A stretch of DNA of 64,000 nt from Marivita sp. (GCF_022763305.1 NZ_JALEGT010000121.1:124001-188000), one strand, 5' to 3'; positions 50,915-61,310 are shown, numbered from the stretch's first letter. Notes: a model not told the origin generated them from the letters alone. A program made the numbers and translations.

Positions 50915-51691
50915 CTATCGGTCGCGGAACTGCGCCGTGCGTTTTTCAAGGAAGGCCGCCATCCCTTCCTTCTGGTCTTCTGTGGCGAACAGAGAATGGA
51001 ACAGACGCCGTTCCACCAGAAGACCTTCGCTCAGCGTTGTCTCGTAGGCGCGGTTCACGGCTTCTTTCACGGCGAAGGTGGCCAGCATGGACTTCTCGGC
51101 GATCTTGGCAGCCGCAGACTGGGCTTCTTCCATGAGGGATTTCGCAGGAACCACGCGGCTGACCAGCCCGGCGCGTTCCGCTTCTTCGGCATCCATGAAA
51201 CGGCCGGTGAGGTGCATGTCCATGGATTTCGATTTGCCGACAAACCGTGTCAGGCGCTGCGTTCCACCGATCCCGGCCACGACACCAAGGTTGATCTCGG
51301 GCTGGCCGAACTTGGCCGTATCCGCCGCGATGATGAAGTCGCACATCATGGCAAGCTCGCACCCGCCCCCAAGAGCATATCCCGACACAGCTGCGATGAT
51401 CGGCTTGCGCACGCGGCAAACGGCCTGCGATTCTGAACCGAAGAAATCGGACAGGAACATCTCGACAAACGTCTTTTCAGACATCTCCTTGATATCGGCG
51501 CCAGCTGCGAAAGCTTTGGGCGACCCCGTCAGGATGATGCACCGCACCTTTTCATTGCCATCTGCGTCTTCCAGTGCGCTTGCCAATTCCGACAGCAACT
51601 GGCTGTTGAGCGCATTGAGCGCGTCGGGCCGGTTGAGCTTGATGGTGGCAACGTGATCTTCGATTTCGACGATGATCGTCTCATAAGCCAT
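50915..51691 (-). CDS. Enoyl-CoA hydratase
   Basis: A 258-residue crotonase-family enzyme that hydrates trans-2-enoyl-CoA in fatty-acid oxidation. The oxyanion-hole motif [10 protein letters not shown] and [15 protein letters not shown], and the catalytic glutamate region [20 protein letters not shown], are complete. It probably works in beta-oxidation or branched-chain degradation together with thiolase and dehydrogenases elsewhere in the genome; the preferred substrate is not readable. Confidence 0.93.
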   Translation of the reverse strand: MAYETIIVEIEDHVATIKLNRPDALNALNSQLLSELASALEDADGNEKVRCIILTGSPKAFAAGADIKEMSEKTFVEMFLSDFFGSESQAVCRVRKPIIAAVSGYALGGGCELAMMCDFIIAADTAKFGQPEINLGVVAGIGGTQRLTRFVGKSKSMDMHLTGRFMDAEEAERAGLVSRVVPAKSLMEEAQSAAAKIAEKSMLATFAVKEAVNRAYETTLSEGLLVERRLFHSLFATEDQKEGMAAFLEKRTAQFRDR

Positions 51692-51756
51692 GAGAAAGGG
51701 CTCCGTTCGGTGATCTCAGGGATGCAGCCTTACGCATCTGATCCGCACCGTTCAAG

Positions 51757-52608
51757 CTATCTTTGACAGGTCGGACAATAGAAGGTCGAGCGTCCGGACT
51801 GCACAATCCGGCGGATCGAGGACCCGCAACCTTCATTGCGACAGGGCGCGCCTTCGCGTCCGTAGACGTCAAAGCTGTGCTGAAAATATCCAAGCTCCCC
51901 ATCGGCTTGGCGAAAATCCCGCAAGGAGGATCCGCCCGCTTCGATCGCATCTGTCAGCACCTCCCGGATGACCGGAACCAACCGGGAAACGCGGTCCTTA
52001 GACACGCGTCGCGCAGAGCGCGTGGGATGAATTTTTGCCCGGAACAGCGCCTCGCAGACATATATGTTGCCAAGTCCCGCGACCGTTTTCTGATCCAGCA
52101 ACGCGGATTTCATTGGCGTGTTGCGGTGCGCCAGCGCCTCGACAAGATAGTCTTCGTCAAAGCTGTTGCCCAAAGGCTCAGGCCCGATCAAGGCAAGAAG
52201 CGGATGCGATTCGCCCTGATCCGTTGCAAAGAGATCCATCGCGCCAAAGCGGCGGGGATCGTTGAATGTGATGCGTGCCCCGTTTTCCATTTCAAGAATG
52301 ACATGGTCATGTTTCTCGGGGGCGGGATGGTCGTGTACGAACTGACCCAGAGGATCTCCGGACACCAGCATCCGCCCGGACATCCCCAGATGGATCAGGG
52401 CCGTTTCGGCACTGTCGAGGTCGGCGAGGATGTATTTCGACCGACGCCGTAGCCTCAGAACGCGTTTGCCGGTCAGGCGGTCTGCCATGTTGGGCGGAAA
52501 TGGCCAACGCAGATCCGGGCGGTTGACCACCGCTTTCGCGATCACGACCCCCTCCATTGCGGGGGCGAGCCCGCGTCGTACCGTCTCAACCTCGGGCAAT
52601 TCGGGCAT
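51757..52608 (-). CDS. mutM: Formamidopyrimidine-DNA glycosylase
   Basis: MutM removes 8-oxoguanine and formamidopyrimidines from DNA. The N-terminal catalytic Pro-Glu is in [14 protein letters not shown]; the helix-two-turn-helix includes [16 protein letters not shown]; the C-terminal zinc finger has four cysteines in APCRNEGCG and FYCPTCQR. Length 283 residues. It is divergent from ubiE with an 85-bp gap, as is common in Rhodobacterales. Confidence 0.97.
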   Translation of the reverse strand: MPELPEVETVRRGLAPAMEGVVIAKAVVNRPDLRWPFPPNMADRLTGKRVLRLRRRSKYILADLDSAETALIHLGMSGRMLVSGDPLGQFVHDHPAPEKHDHVILEMENGARITFNDPRRFGAMDLFATDQGESHPLLALIGPEPLGNSFDEDYLVEALAHRNTPMKSALLDQKTVAGLGNIYVCEALFRAKIHPTRSARRVSKDRVSRLVPVIREVLTDAIEAGGSSLRDFRQADGELGYFQHSFDVYGREGAPCRNEGCGSSIRRIVQSGRSTFYCPTCQR

Positions 52609-52693
52609 TCGCGCTATCCTGTCTCGTGTCGTCGCATTGTATCGCCGGGTGGGCGCTCTATAAGAAAGTCTGGTACGGGAAACGACAAGGCTT

Positions 52694-53446
52694 ATGGCAG
52701 ACGAAAATCAATCCACCACCCATTTCGGATTTCAGGATGTACCTGAACACGAAAAGGCGGGTCGCGTGCAGGGTGTCTTCAGCTCTGTCGCGTCGAAATA
52801 CGATGTGATGAACGATGCCATGTCGTTCGGGATTCACCGCATCTGGAAAGATGCGATGATGGACTGGCTGGCCCCGCGAGCAGGGCAGAAACTGCTCGAT
52901 GTGGCTGGTGGAACCGGCGACATTTCCTTCCGCTTCCTCAAACGGGCCGGTCATGGGCATGCAACGGTGCTTGACCTGACGGAGCCCATGCTGATCGAGG
53001 GCCGCAAACGCGCCGAAGCCAATGCAATGAGCGACAGCCTCGACTGGGTGGTCGGTGATGCGATGCATCTGCCCTTCGAAAGCAACACGTTCGACGTCTA
53101 CACGATCTCCTTCGGCATCCGGAACGTGACCCGCCCGCAAGAAGCACTGAACGAGGCGTTCCGCGTCCTGCGTCCCGGTGGACGGCTGATGGTGCTCGAA
53201 TTCAGCCAGATCCCCATCGAGCTGATGCAGAAGGTATACGACCTCTACTCCTTCAACATCATCCCGCGCATGGGTCAGGTGATCGCGAATGACCGCGACA
53301 GCTATCAATACCTCGTCGAATCGATCCGCAAATTCCCGGATCAGGACACGTTCCTCGGCATGGTTCGGCAGGCCGGATTCGAGAATGCCAAGTACCGCAA
53401 CCTGAGCATGGGCATTGCCTGCCTCCATTCGGGCTGGAAAATCTGA
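52694..53446 (+). CDS. ubiE: Demethylubiquinone/demethylmenaquinone C-methyltransferase UbiE
   Basis: UbiE C-methylates the benzoquinol ring in ubiquinone synthesis. The SAM motif [14 protein letters not shown] is near residues 64-77, and [20 protein letters not shown] is the family's second signature. Length 250 residues. The stop is followed after one base by the GTG of ubiB, so ubiE-ubiB form a coupled ubiquinone operon supplying both respiratory and photosynthetic quinone. Confidence 0.96.
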   Translation: MADENQSTTHFGFQDVPEHEKAGRVQGVFSSVASKYDVMNDAMSFGIHRIWKDAMMDWLAPRAGQKLLDVAGGTGDISFRFLKRAGHGHATVLDLTEPMLIEGRKRAEANAMSDSLDWVVGDAMHLPFESNTFDVYTISFGIRNVTRPQEALNEAFRVLRPGGRLMVLEFSQIPIELMQKVYDLYSFNIIPRMGQVIANDRDSYQYLVESIRKFPDQDTFLGMVRQAGFENAKYRNLSMGIACLHSGWKI

Positions 53447-53447
53447 C

Positions 53448-54980
53448 GTGAGAGGCCCGCACAACATCCTGCGCCTGATCCGTACGGGCGCGACGCTGGA
53501 GCGTACGGGTGCCATGGGTGTCGTTCTTGATGCCTTCGATGCACCGAAACCGCTGCGGGTCGCCGCACGTCTTCTTGGCTGGCCATTCAAATGGTTGGGC
53601 TATTCCGGCGATCCGGCCATGCCACCGGCCCCCCGCGCCCTGACAGCTTTGGGTCCGGCCTATATCAAGTTCGGCCAGGTGCTCAGCACCCGACCGGATG
53701 TCGTGGGCGACGAGATGGCCAAGCAGTTGCGCGTGCTTCAGGACAAGCTGCCACCCTTCTCGGTGGCCGAAGCCAAGAAGATGGTCGAGGCGGAACTGGG
53801 CGTTTCCGTCGACACTCTCTTTTCCGAGTTCAGCGAACCGGTCGCCGCCGCCTCGATTGCTCAGGTGCACAAGGCCAAGCTGGTCCAGACCGGCGAAACC
53901 GTGGCAGTCAAGGTTTTGCGCCCGAACGTTGAACGCGACTTCCGCAAGGACATCGACGCTTTCTACTTCGCCGCCAGCCTGATCGAACTTCTGTCGCCAT
54001 CCTCACGGCGATTGCGGCCGATGGATGTCATCACCCATTTCGAAGGCGTCGTGATGGGCGAACTCGACCTCAGGCTTGAATCTGCGGCGGCGTCGGAATT
54101 CGCAGCGAACACAGAGCATGATGAGGGCTTCCAGCTTCCCGAGGTCAAATGGGACCTGTCCAGCAGGCGGGTGATGACCCTTGGTTGGGCCGAGGGGTTG
54201 CCGCTGGGGGACAACGACGCACTGGACGCGGCAGGGCACGACCGGGTCGCCCTGAGCGAACGGGTCCTGCAACTCTTTCTGCAGCACGCCCTGCGTGACG
54301 GGTATTTCCACGCTGACATGCACCAGGGCAACCTCAAGGTGGCCCCGAATGGAGACATCATCGCGCTCGATTTCGGGATCATGGGCCACATCGACGAATA
54401 CACCCGCCGCGTCTATGCCGAGATCCTCTACGGCTTCATCCGGCGCGACTACAAACGCGTGGCCGAGGTGCATTTCGAAGCGGGTTATGTGCCCAACGAC
54501 CGCGATGTGGACGAATTCGCAAGGGCGCTGCGGGCCGTCGGTGAACCGATCTTCGGAATGGACGCCACACGGATTTCGATGGGTCGCCTGCTGAGCTACC
54601 TGTTCGAAGTGACCGAACGGTTCGGGATGGAGACCCGTACGGAACTGATCCTGCTCCAACGCACCATGGTTGTGGTCGAAGGCGTTGCGCGGTCGCTGGA
54701 TCCGAAGATGAACATCTGGCACGTCGCCAAGCCCATCGTCGAGGATTACATCAAGACCAGCATCGGACCCCGCGCCTTTGCCAAGGACCTCGGAAAGACG
54801 GCGCTGGTTCTGGCCCGGTTCGGCCCACGTCTGCCGGGGTTGATGGAACAGGCGCTCATCGCACAGGCCCAAGGCACACCGGAACCCAAGACAGGCAAGC
54901 TCCGCAGCGCGCTCGTCTGGGGCAGCACTGGGGCGGTGATCGGCGGCAGCCTTGTCGCACTGGTCGAAGCTCTTTTGTGA
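53448..54980 (+). CDS. ubiB: Ubiquinone biosynthesis kinase-like protein UbiB
   Basis: UbiB (510 residues) belongs to the atypical ADCK kinase family needed for ubiquinone biosynthesis. The family-specific KxGQ motif is in YIKFGQVLSTRPD, the Ala-rich nucleotide loop is AAASIAQVHKAK, and the catalytic-type residues are in HADMHQGNLKV and LDFGIMGH. A hydrophobic C-terminal helix (ALVWGSTGAVIGGSLVALV) anchors it in the membrane. GTG at 53448 is taken because it lies one base after the ubiE stop. Confidence 0.95.
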   Translation: MRGPHNILRLIRTGATLERTGAMGVVLDAFDAPKPLRVAARLLGWPFKWLGYSGDPAMPPAPRALTALGPAYIKFGQVLSTRPDVVGDEMAKQLRVLQDKLPPFSVAEAKKMVEAELGVSVDTLFSEFSEPVAAASIAQVHKAKLVQTGETVAVKVLRPNVERDFRKDIDAFYFAASLIELLSPSSRRLRPMDVITHFEGVVMGELDLRLESAAASEFAANTEHDEGFQLPEVKWDLSSRRVMTLGWAEGLPLGDNDALDAAGHDRVALSERVLQLFLQHALRDGYFHADMHQGNLKVAPNGDIIALDFGIMGHIDEYTRRVYAEILYGFIRRDYKRVAEVHFEAGYVPNDRDVDEFARALRAVGEPIFGMDATRISMGRLLSYLFEVTERFGMETRTELILLQRTMVVVEGVARSLDPKMNIWHVAKPIVEDYIKTSIGPRAFAKDLGKTALVLARFGPRLPGLMEQALIAQAQGTPEPKTGKLRSALVWGSTGAVIGGSLVALVEALL

Positions 54981-54993
54981 TCGTCGACGATCA
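54978..54993. terminator. 16-bp palindrome spanning the ubiB stop codon
   Basis: A gapless perfect palindrome centred on GTCGAC contains the TGA stop of ubiB. It shares its core with the 24-base palindrome at 20933-20956. A terminator role is possible but no T-run follows. Confidence 0.4.
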
Positions 54994-55059
54994 GGCGTAA
55001 CCAAATCCTAACCATCTGAGGCTTACGTTCTCCCATCCGCAGAATGCGAGGGGCGTGGC

Positions 55060-55719
55060 GTGCAGGGAATTTGGTCGGGATCGGCATGGGCTGCCTTGGT
55101 GTTGGTTTGTGGTGCTTCGTCAAGCGCGGCAAGCATCTGCGAAAGCGCTGCGCAACAGGCCTCGGCCGAAACCGGCGTGCCGTTGGACGTGATGCGCACG
55201 ATCACGCGGCTGGAAACCGGTCGTGGCAAGGGGGCGGACCCATGGCCCTGGACTGTGAACCATGCAGGCAACGGTTCCTGGTTTCAGACCGAAGATGATG
55301 CACGATCCTTCGTGTTCTCTCAGGTCAAACGCGGCGAATCGAATCTCGATATCGGCTGTTTCCAGATCAACTACCGTTGGCATGCCGACGGGTTCCGATC
55401 GCTCGACGACATGTTCAACCCGACGCTAAACGCGCTCTATGCGGCCCGGTTTCTCAGCCAGCTCTACCATGAGTTCGGCAACTGGACCGATGCTGCTGGT
55501 GCGTATCACAGCCGGACGCCTCAATTCGCCGAATTGTACAAGTCGAAGTTCAGCCGCTTGCGATCCAGCGTCGCTCTGCTTGAGCCTGTTGCCCCAGCGG
55601 AGGCAATCCACAGCGACATACCACTTTGGGGACGCTCCGGCGCCGCACGCGCGGGATCGCTGTTCCTGTCAGACGCGGCTCAGGCGCAGCCGTTCATTCT
55701 CCTTCAAGGGACCAACTGA
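55060..55719 (+). CDS. Lytic transglycosylase, probably flagellum-associated
   Basis: A 219-residue exported protein: hydrophobic N-terminal leader (about residues 1-23), then an SLT-type domain with the catalytic glutamate in RLETGRG (Glu52), the GCFQINYRWH motif and the AYHSRTP loop. It probably opens peptidoglycan for the flagellar rod, as SltF does in Rhodobacter. The GTG start at 55060 follows GAGGGG; the stop overlaps the flhA ATG (TGATG), so it belongs to the flagellar transcript. Rhodobacterales FlgJ lacks a muramidase domain, which makes such an enzyme functionally necessary. Confidence 0.85.
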   Translation: MQGIWSGSAWAALVLVCGASSSAASICESAAQQASAETGVPLDVMRTITRLETGRGKGADPWPWTVNHAGNGSWFQTEDDARSFVFSQVKRGESNLDIGCFQINYRWHADGFRSLDDMFNPTLNALYAARFLSQLYHEFGNWTDAAGAYHSRTPQFAELYKSKFSRLRSSVALLEPVAPAEAIHSDIPLWGRSGAARAGSLFLSDAAQAQPFILLQGTN

Positions 55720-57802
55720 TGGGTGGCGTCGGCAGCCTTTTTGCCAAGCCGACCGTGGCGCTCGCGGTTGCACTGATGGCAATCATCGTGATGATGATCC
55801 TGCCGGTTCCGGCTTTTGTGCTGGACATCGGTCTTGCGCTGTCCTTCGCGCTCGCGATTCTGATCTTCACGGTTACGCTTTTTGTTGAAAAACCGCTGGA
55901 TTTTTCTGCCTTCCCGACGATCTTGCTGGCCTCGCTGATGCTGCGCCTGTCGCTGAACATCAGCTCGACAAAGCTGATCATCGGCGAAGGGCATACGGGA
56001 ACGGATGCCGCTGGCAATGTGATCCAGGGCTTTGCCGATTTCATCATGGATGGCAGCGTCTTTCTGGGCATCGTGGTGTTCTGCGTTCTGCTGATCGTGA
56101 ACTTCATGGTCATCACCAAAGGGGCGGCCCGAATGGCAGAAGTGGGCGCGCGCTTTGCCCTCGACGGGATGCCGGGCAAGCAGCTGGCCATCGACAGCGA
56201 CATGGCCGCCGGCGCCATCACCCATGCAGAAGCGCGCGCGCGCGCCGTGAACGCGAACTCCAGGAAACCACGTTCTTTGGGTCGCTGGACGGTGCTTCAA
56301 AATTCGTGAAGGGCGATGCGGTTGCGGGTCTTCTGATCACGCTGCTCAACATTATCGTCGGGCTCATCATGGGAACTGTCGTCCACGGCATGCCCATCGG
56401 GGCCGCCTTCGAAACCTATGCCATTCTGACAGTGGGCGATGGTCTCGTCACACAGATTCCAGCCGTGATCATCTCGATTGCCGCAGCGCTGCTTCTCGCC
56501 CGTGGCGGTGCAATCGGTGCGACTGATCTGGCAATTTCGACACAGCTCGGTCGGCATCCGGCGGCGCTGGCCACCGTTGGCGTGTTGATGGTGCTTTTCG
56601 CACTGGTTCCGGGTTTGCCCGTCGTGCCCTTCCTCACTGGCGGACTCATCCTCGGAGGGCTGGCCTTCTGGCTGCATCGCCAGGACAGAACCGACCAGAC
56701 CGAGACTCAGGAAGAGAGCACATCGCCGATCCGCCGGGAACGCCCGATCGGTGATGTGCTGGATCTTGATGACATCCATGTGGAATTTGCGCCTGATCTG
56801 GTGGACATGGTTCTTGATCCGGCCAGCGGACTCGACTCCCGGATCACGAACATGCGCACCCATATCGCCAAGACATTCGGGACGATCATGCCCGAGGTCC
56901 GACTGACCGATGACGCGATGCTCCGGGACGGCACCTATGTGCTGCGCGTACACGGGGTCGAGGTCGCGCGCGGCGTCCTGCATCCGGACCTGATGCTTGC
57001 CCTGATCCCCGACGACACCGTCGCGCTTCCCAGCGGGCGCGATGTGGCGGAACCTGTCTATGGTGCGCCGGCCCGCTGGATTCAGCATGTAGAACGCGAA
57101 GAGGCGCAGTTGAACGGATTGACCGTGGTGTCGCCGAGCGAGGTTCTGGCCACGCATTTGCTCGAGGTGATCAAGCGCAACCTCGGACGGTTGCTGACGA
57201 TGAAATCCCTCAAGCGGATCCTCGACGAACTCGGAGCGCTGTCGAATCCGGGACGTGCCGAAGCAAACCGCGCCCTGATCGACCAGGTCATTCCGGACAA
57301 GGTGCCGCTCGACACGCTACTGCAGGTGCTCAAGCTATTGCTCGAGGAACAGGTCTCGATCCGCAATCTGCAGCTCATCCTCGAGGCGATTTCAGAAACA
57401 CGTGGTCACGGCTACACTGCCGAAGCGATATGCGAGCATGTTCGCCAGCGCCTCGGATTTCAGCTCGTCGCGTCCATGCGCCGTGAGGACGGAACGATCC
57501 CGCTCGTTCATCTGGCGTCGGACTGGGAAAAGAGATTTGCCGAATGCGAAGTGGCAAATGACCGGGGCGCACCCGACATCGCGTTGCCCCCGCAGGATTT
57601 TGAAACACTGTCGCGGCGCATTGCTGATGAGCTGGCCCGCGTCGGCAAGAAGGGAATCTTTCCGGCGCTTGTCGCATCAGGCCGCCGCCGCCGCTTCTTG
57701 CGCAGTGTCCTGACCGCAAAGGGAATCAGCAATCCCGTCATGGCCTTCGAGGAAATCGGCCTCGATGCAAAACCGGCGCTTGTCGGAACGGTTGCGGTCT
57801 GA
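55719..57802 (+). pseudogene. flhA: flhA, reading frame broken by a (GC)7 tract
   Basis: FlhA is the central export-gate component of the flagellar type III secretion system. The first frame (55719-56309, 196 residues) holds the first four helices and the FHIPEP signature DGMPGKQLAIDSDM, then ends prematurely. The continuation, SKFVKGDAVAGLL and the complete cytoplasmic domain, is in the frame two bases later to 57802. The shift falls in GCGCGCGCGCGCGC (56232-56245): with six GC units the joined product would be 693 residues with a family-like EARARRERELQETTFFGS linker. The gene is therefore inactivated, phase-variable, or affected by a sequencing error. The rest shows no other damage. Confidence 0.88.
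56232..56245 (+). repeat. (GC)7 dinucleotide tract inside flhA
   Basis: Seven GC units interrupt the flhA frame. Loss of one unit restores the full-length protein, so the tract is positioned to act as a slippage switch. Confidence 0.85.
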
Positions 57803-57804
57803 CC

Positions 57805-58572
57805 ATGGCCGACGGGTTCCTCGCCGAAATGACCGCGCAGTTCTGGCTCGTTGGTGCAGTGTTCCTGCGTCTGGGCCCGGCCTTTTTCCTCGCGCCGGGG
57901 TATGGTGAGCGCTACGTGTCTGTCCGCCTCCGTCTTTCGACGGCCGGACTTTTTTCTGTTGCCGTGGCACCTGTCTTGGCACCCTATCTTCCGGCCTCTG
58001 CGCCCGCCGGCGCCGAGCTTCTGGTTTTTCTGTTCAAGGAAACCACAATCGGGTTCTTCATAGGCCTGATGTCACGCGGAATGATCTACCTGCTGGAAAT
58101 GGCAGGAACGGTGATCAGCCAGTCGATATCGCTCGCACAAATGCTGGGCAATGCCACCGAACCGATGCCCGTCATCAGCCATCTGCTCACCACCACAGGG
58201 ATCGCCATCCTCTTCTCTGTGTCCTTGGCAGACCAGATGCTCTACATGTTCGTTCTCGGCTACACTCTCGACATGGCTGGGATAGCAGGGCTTCCAGGCT
58301 ATCTCGCCTCGCGGGCGCGTTCCCTCTTGAATGAGGTGTTCAATCAAGCGGTCGTGCTGTCGTCCGCGTTCCTGGCCCTGATGTTTGTCTATTACCTGTG
58401 TATCGGCTTCATCAACAAGGCGATGCCGCAATTCATGGTGTCCTTCATCGGAATTCCCTTTGTTGCCCTCTTCTCGATCCATTTCCTTTATCTTCACCAT
58501 GAACTCCTTCTGGACGTTTGGCAGCAGAAAAGCCTGATGATCCTCATGTTACCCTACGGACCCGACCCTTGA
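57805..58572 (+). CDS. fliR: Flagellar export-gate protein FliR
   Basis: FliR (255 residues) with FliP and FliQ builds the helical export channel. It has about six hydrophobic segments; GYGERYVSVRLRLSTAG in the N-terminal third and NATEPMPVISHLL in the middle fit FliR. It begins two bases after the flhA stop, and its own stop overlaps the flhB TTG start (TTGA). Confidence 0.92.
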   Translation: MADGFLAEMTAQFWLVGAVFLRLGPAFFLAPGYGERYVSVRLRLSTAGLFSVAVAPVLAPYLPASAPAGAELLVFLFKETTIGFFIGLMSRGMIYLLEMAGTVISQSISLAQMLGNATEPMPVISHLLTTTGIAILFSVSLADQMLYMFVLGYTLDMAGIAGLPGYLASRARSLLNEVFNQAVVLSSAFLALMFVYYLCIGFINKAMPQFMVSFIGIPFVALFSIHFLYLHHELLLDVWQQKSLMILMLPYGPDP

Positions 58573-59651
58573 GCGGGACGGATGAAGACCAACAGGACAA
58601 ACCCTTCGAAGCGTCCCCCCGCAAGCTTGAGGACGCGCGCAAGAAAGGTGAGATCGTCCGCTCGCAGGATGTCGTTAACCTTGCGGTTCTGGTCGTGATG
58701 GTTTTCGCCATCGGGCGTCTTTTCTCTACAACCATGATGGACATGGTCCACGATGTGGCTGTCTTTGTTGCAAGATCCATTAACGGACATATCACGCTCG
58801 CTGGGCCCAATGTTTTCGGGGTCATCATGCGATGGCTTCTGCCATTGTTTCTGTTTCTGTTCGCAACGCCGTTCGTGATCGTTGTGGCGGGTTTGGTGAT
58901 GACGCGGCAGATGCTCTTCACCGCGGACAAAGCAAAACCAAGATTCGACCGACTGTCGCTGGTCGCCAACGCAAAAAAGAAATTCGGCGCGGCGGGCTTG
59001 TTTGAATTCTTCAAGAATTTCATGAAATTCACAGTACTTGCCGCGCTGATGGCTGTCTTTGCCTCGAACGGGTTCGATCTATTTCAGATATCGGTACTTC
59101 AGGGCGATCACGCGGCGTTGGCCAGTATCTACCGGGTCGCTTTTCTATGGTTGTGGTGCATGGTCGGGATTTATCTCGTCTTTGCCGGTGTCGATCTCCT
59201 TTGGCAGATTCGAGATCATGCCAGACGCAACAGGATGTCCCATAAGGAATTGAAGGACGAGCACAAGTCCGAGGAAGGCGACGAGACGATCCGACAGCAA
59301 AGGCGTGCCAAAGCCGAGGAGATCGCAACCAATCGAATGTTGCTGGATTTGCCGAAGTCGACCGTCGTGATCACAAATCCAACCCATTATGCCGTGGCGC
59401 TTCAATGGGGTGGCGAGGCAGATACCGTGCCGAAATGCGTAGCGCGCGGCACGGACGAGACCGCACGCCGCATTCGCGAGATCGCGATCCAGTCGGGCGT
59501 TCCGCTGTATCGTGATCCGCCCACGGCCCGCGCGCTATACGCCAATGTCAAACTGGGTATGCCGATCGAGACGACGCATTACCGCGCTGTCGCAGCGGCC
59601 GTCGGATATGCACGGCGGATCGAACGGATGGCGCGTCGTGACAGAACCTGA
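58569..59651 (+). CDS. flhB: Flagellar export switch protein FlhB
   Basis: FlhB (360 residues) switches export from rod/hook to filament substrates. The start DKPFEASPRKLEDARKKGEI is the classical N-terminus, four membrane helices follow, and the autocleavage motif NPTH is at residues 270-273, matching the canonical position. The TTG at 58569 is preferred over an upstream TTG at 58518, which would add a non-conserved leader. Intact cleavage motif argues that the export apparatus was functional until recently, relevant to the flhA frameshift. Confidence 0.93.
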   Translation: MSGTDEDQQDKPFEASPRKLEDARKKGEIVRSQDVVNLAVLVVMVFAIGRLFSTTMMDMVHDVAVFVARSINGHITLAGPNVFGVIMRWLLPLFLFLFATPFVIVVAGLVMTRQMLFTADKAKPRFDRLSLVANAKKKFGAAGLFEFFKNFMKFTVLAALMAVFASNGFDLFQISVLQGDHAALASIYRVAFLWLWCMVGIYLVFAGVDLLWQIRDHARRNRMSHKELKDEHKSEEGDETIRQQRRAKAEEIATNRMLLDLPKSTVVITNPTHYAVALQWGGEADTVPKCVARGTDETARRIREIAIQSGVPLYRDPPTARALYANVKLGMPIETTHYRAVAAAVGYARRIERMARRDRT

Positions 59652-60060
59652 CGCGATGCATCAGGTACTGACTGTTCTGGATGCCCGGATCCGGGTTCTG
59701 GAGGTGCGTCTCGCGCATGAGATGCGGCTGAAAGACGACCTGCGGGCGCAGCAGGTAGCGATCCATGTGCAGGAAGAAGAGCTGATCGCGTCCCTTCAGG
59801 AACGGTCTGCAGCCGCACCGGCGTCCTTTCGCCAAGGTGAAATGCGATTGCAGAAACTGGTGATGGATCAAAGAGCGTTGCAGCCGGTCCTTGCGAGGGC
59901 GGCCATTCAGCGTGCAGATCTGCAAGAACAGCTCAGACAGGCTTTGCGCCAAAGGCTGGGCGTGACGCACCATTTGGCGCGTCAGCCCGTGCCAGATCGC
60001 TCGGACGAGGCAGAAACACTTGCGCTCCGACTGCTCTTCGAGAAGCGGAAGACGCGCTAG
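59638..60060 (+). CDS. Small coiled-coil protein downstream of flhB
   Basis: A 140-residue, Gln/Arg/Ala-rich helical protein with strong heptad character throughout and no membrane segment. It resembles FliJ-like or FliT-like export chaperones in size and coiled-coil nature, but no family motif is visible. The GTG at 59638 overlaps the end of flhB by 14 bases; ATG at 59656 is an alternative. It ends tail-to-tail with fliL, overlapping by four bases. Position suggests a flagellar export role, unproven. Confidence 0.65.
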   Translation: MTEPDAMHQVLTVLDARIRVLEVRLAHEMRLKDDLRAQQVAIHVQEEELIASLQERSAAAPASFRQGEMRLQKLVMDQRALQPVLARAAIQRADLQEQLRQALRQRLGVTHHLARQPVPDRSDEAETLALRLLFEKRKTR

Positions 60061-60560
60061 AAGGTATCCTGACGGGCCATGTCGGTAATCAGAACATTGA
60101 CGTTCCGTGTTCCCAATACCTGTCGCGACCGCTCGGTCAGTGCCCGCTTCACAAGTTCGATCGTCTGGCGGGAAATCAGCTCATCCTTGAAGCCGCCGAG
60201 TGCGGCGAGGCCGAACAACTCTGTCAGGTATTCGTCGCGGAGTTTGGGTTCCATCGCGCGCACCGCGTCGCCAGCTCCTGTCTCGACCTCGAGTGCCACA
60301 GTCAGGATGACCATCGCGCGTACACGATTGTCGAGGATCACCGGAATGACGAATTGACTGGGCAATTTGACGATTTCTAGGTTTCCCGGTGTGGGCTCCT
60401 CTGTGTTCTCGGCATCTGCTTCGCTCGCGACGGCAGGAGTCGGCTCGCCCTCGGCCGTGTGTTCTTTGGTGTCCCCGGATGGAGCCAGAACGAGTGCAGC
60501 CGTGCCGCCTGAGGCGAGGCCAAGAACGAGGGCGATAAGGGGCATGAGTTTCCTGAGCAT
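60057..60560 (-). CDS. fliL: Flagellar basal-body associated protein FliL
   Basis: FliL (167 residues) is a single-pass inner-membrane protein that stabilises the stator-rotor region. The transmembrane segment covers about residues 6-25; the periplasmic domain contains ILDNRVRAMVILTVALEV and ends in VLGTRNVNVLITDMARQD, typical of the FliL beta/alpha fold. The acidic linker of about 40 residues is long but normal in this group. ATG at 60560 is chosen; an upstream TTG overlaps flgH but gives a non-hydrophobic start. Confidence 0.9.
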   Translation of the reverse strand: MLRKLMPLIALVLGLASGGTAALVLAPSGDTKEHTAEGEPTPAVASEADAENTEEPTPGNLEIVKLPSQFVIPVILDNRVRAMVILTVALEVETGAGDAVRAMEPKLRDEYLTELFGLAALGGFKDELISRQTIELVKRALTERSRQVLGTRNVNVLITDMARQDTF

Positions 60561-60577
60561 GACGAACCCGCTATCGA

Positions 60578-61309
60578 TCAAAAGGGGAGGAGGACATCCA
60601 GCACCTGCTGGCCGATCCTCGGTTGTTGCACATCGCTGATTTGTCCGCGCCCACCGTAGGAAATGCGCGCCGAGGCCATTTTGTCATAGGTGATCTCGTT
60701 CTGGCGTGTGATGTCCGCGCGTCGGACAAAGCCGGACACAAATAACTCGCGAAGTTCGAAATTCACTCGGACCTCCTGTGCTCCTTCGATCCGCAGAACA
60801 TTGTTCGGCAAAACGTCGACGACGGTGGCGGCAATGCGCAAGGTCAGTTTCTCGTTTCGGCGCACGGAGCCATTTCCTTGGCTTGTGCTTGAGGAATCGA
60901 GGTCAACCGCCGTGTCGAGGCTTGCGCCATCCGGCAACCCCTTGTTCTGGCGTTGGGGAAGACCCCAAAGATGAGGAATGCCGAGACTTTCAGCCGAGGA
61001 TCGTGATCGCGAACTGGTGTTTGAGATCTCGGCTTCGTCGTCGATTTCGACCATGACGGTCAGGATGTCGCCCTTCGTATAGGCACGGCGATCACCGAAC
61101 AGGGACGTTTCATCTCCGCTCCAGAGGGAGGCCTGCCGATAGCCCGAGATGTCGGGCGTTTTGACTGGCAAGCCGGCAAAGACCATGGCTTGACGTTCCA
61201 CGCTTTCGCTTTGCGGTGACAATGCCGGGGGTTGACCGACATGATCCAGCCGCTCGCAGCTGGCCAGCGCGACAAGAAGGATAAATCCGATCAGGATACT
61301 GCGCAGCAT
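60578..61309 (-). CDS. flgH: Flagellar L-ring protein FlgH, lipoprotein
   Basis: FlgH forms the outer-membrane L-ring. A lipoprotein signal with ALASC (cysteine at residue 18) is present, followed by LWSGDETSLFGDRRAYTKGDILTV and the C-terminal RISYGGRGQISDVQQPRIGQQ, both FlgH hallmarks. Length 243 residues. It starts one base after the flgA stop. Confidence 0.94.
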   Translation of the reverse strand: MLRSILIGFILLVALASCERLDHVGQPPALSPQSESVERQAMVFAGLPVKTPDISGYRQASLWSGDETSLFGDRRAYTKGDILTVMVEIDDEAEISNTSSRSRSSAESLGIPHLWGLPQRQNKGLPDGASLDTAVDLDSSSTSQGNGSVRRNEKLTLRIAATVVDVLPNNVLRIEGAQEVRVNFELRELFVSGFVRRADITRQNEITYDKMASARISYGGRGQISDVQQPRIGQQVLDVLLPF

Positions 61310-61310
61310 G

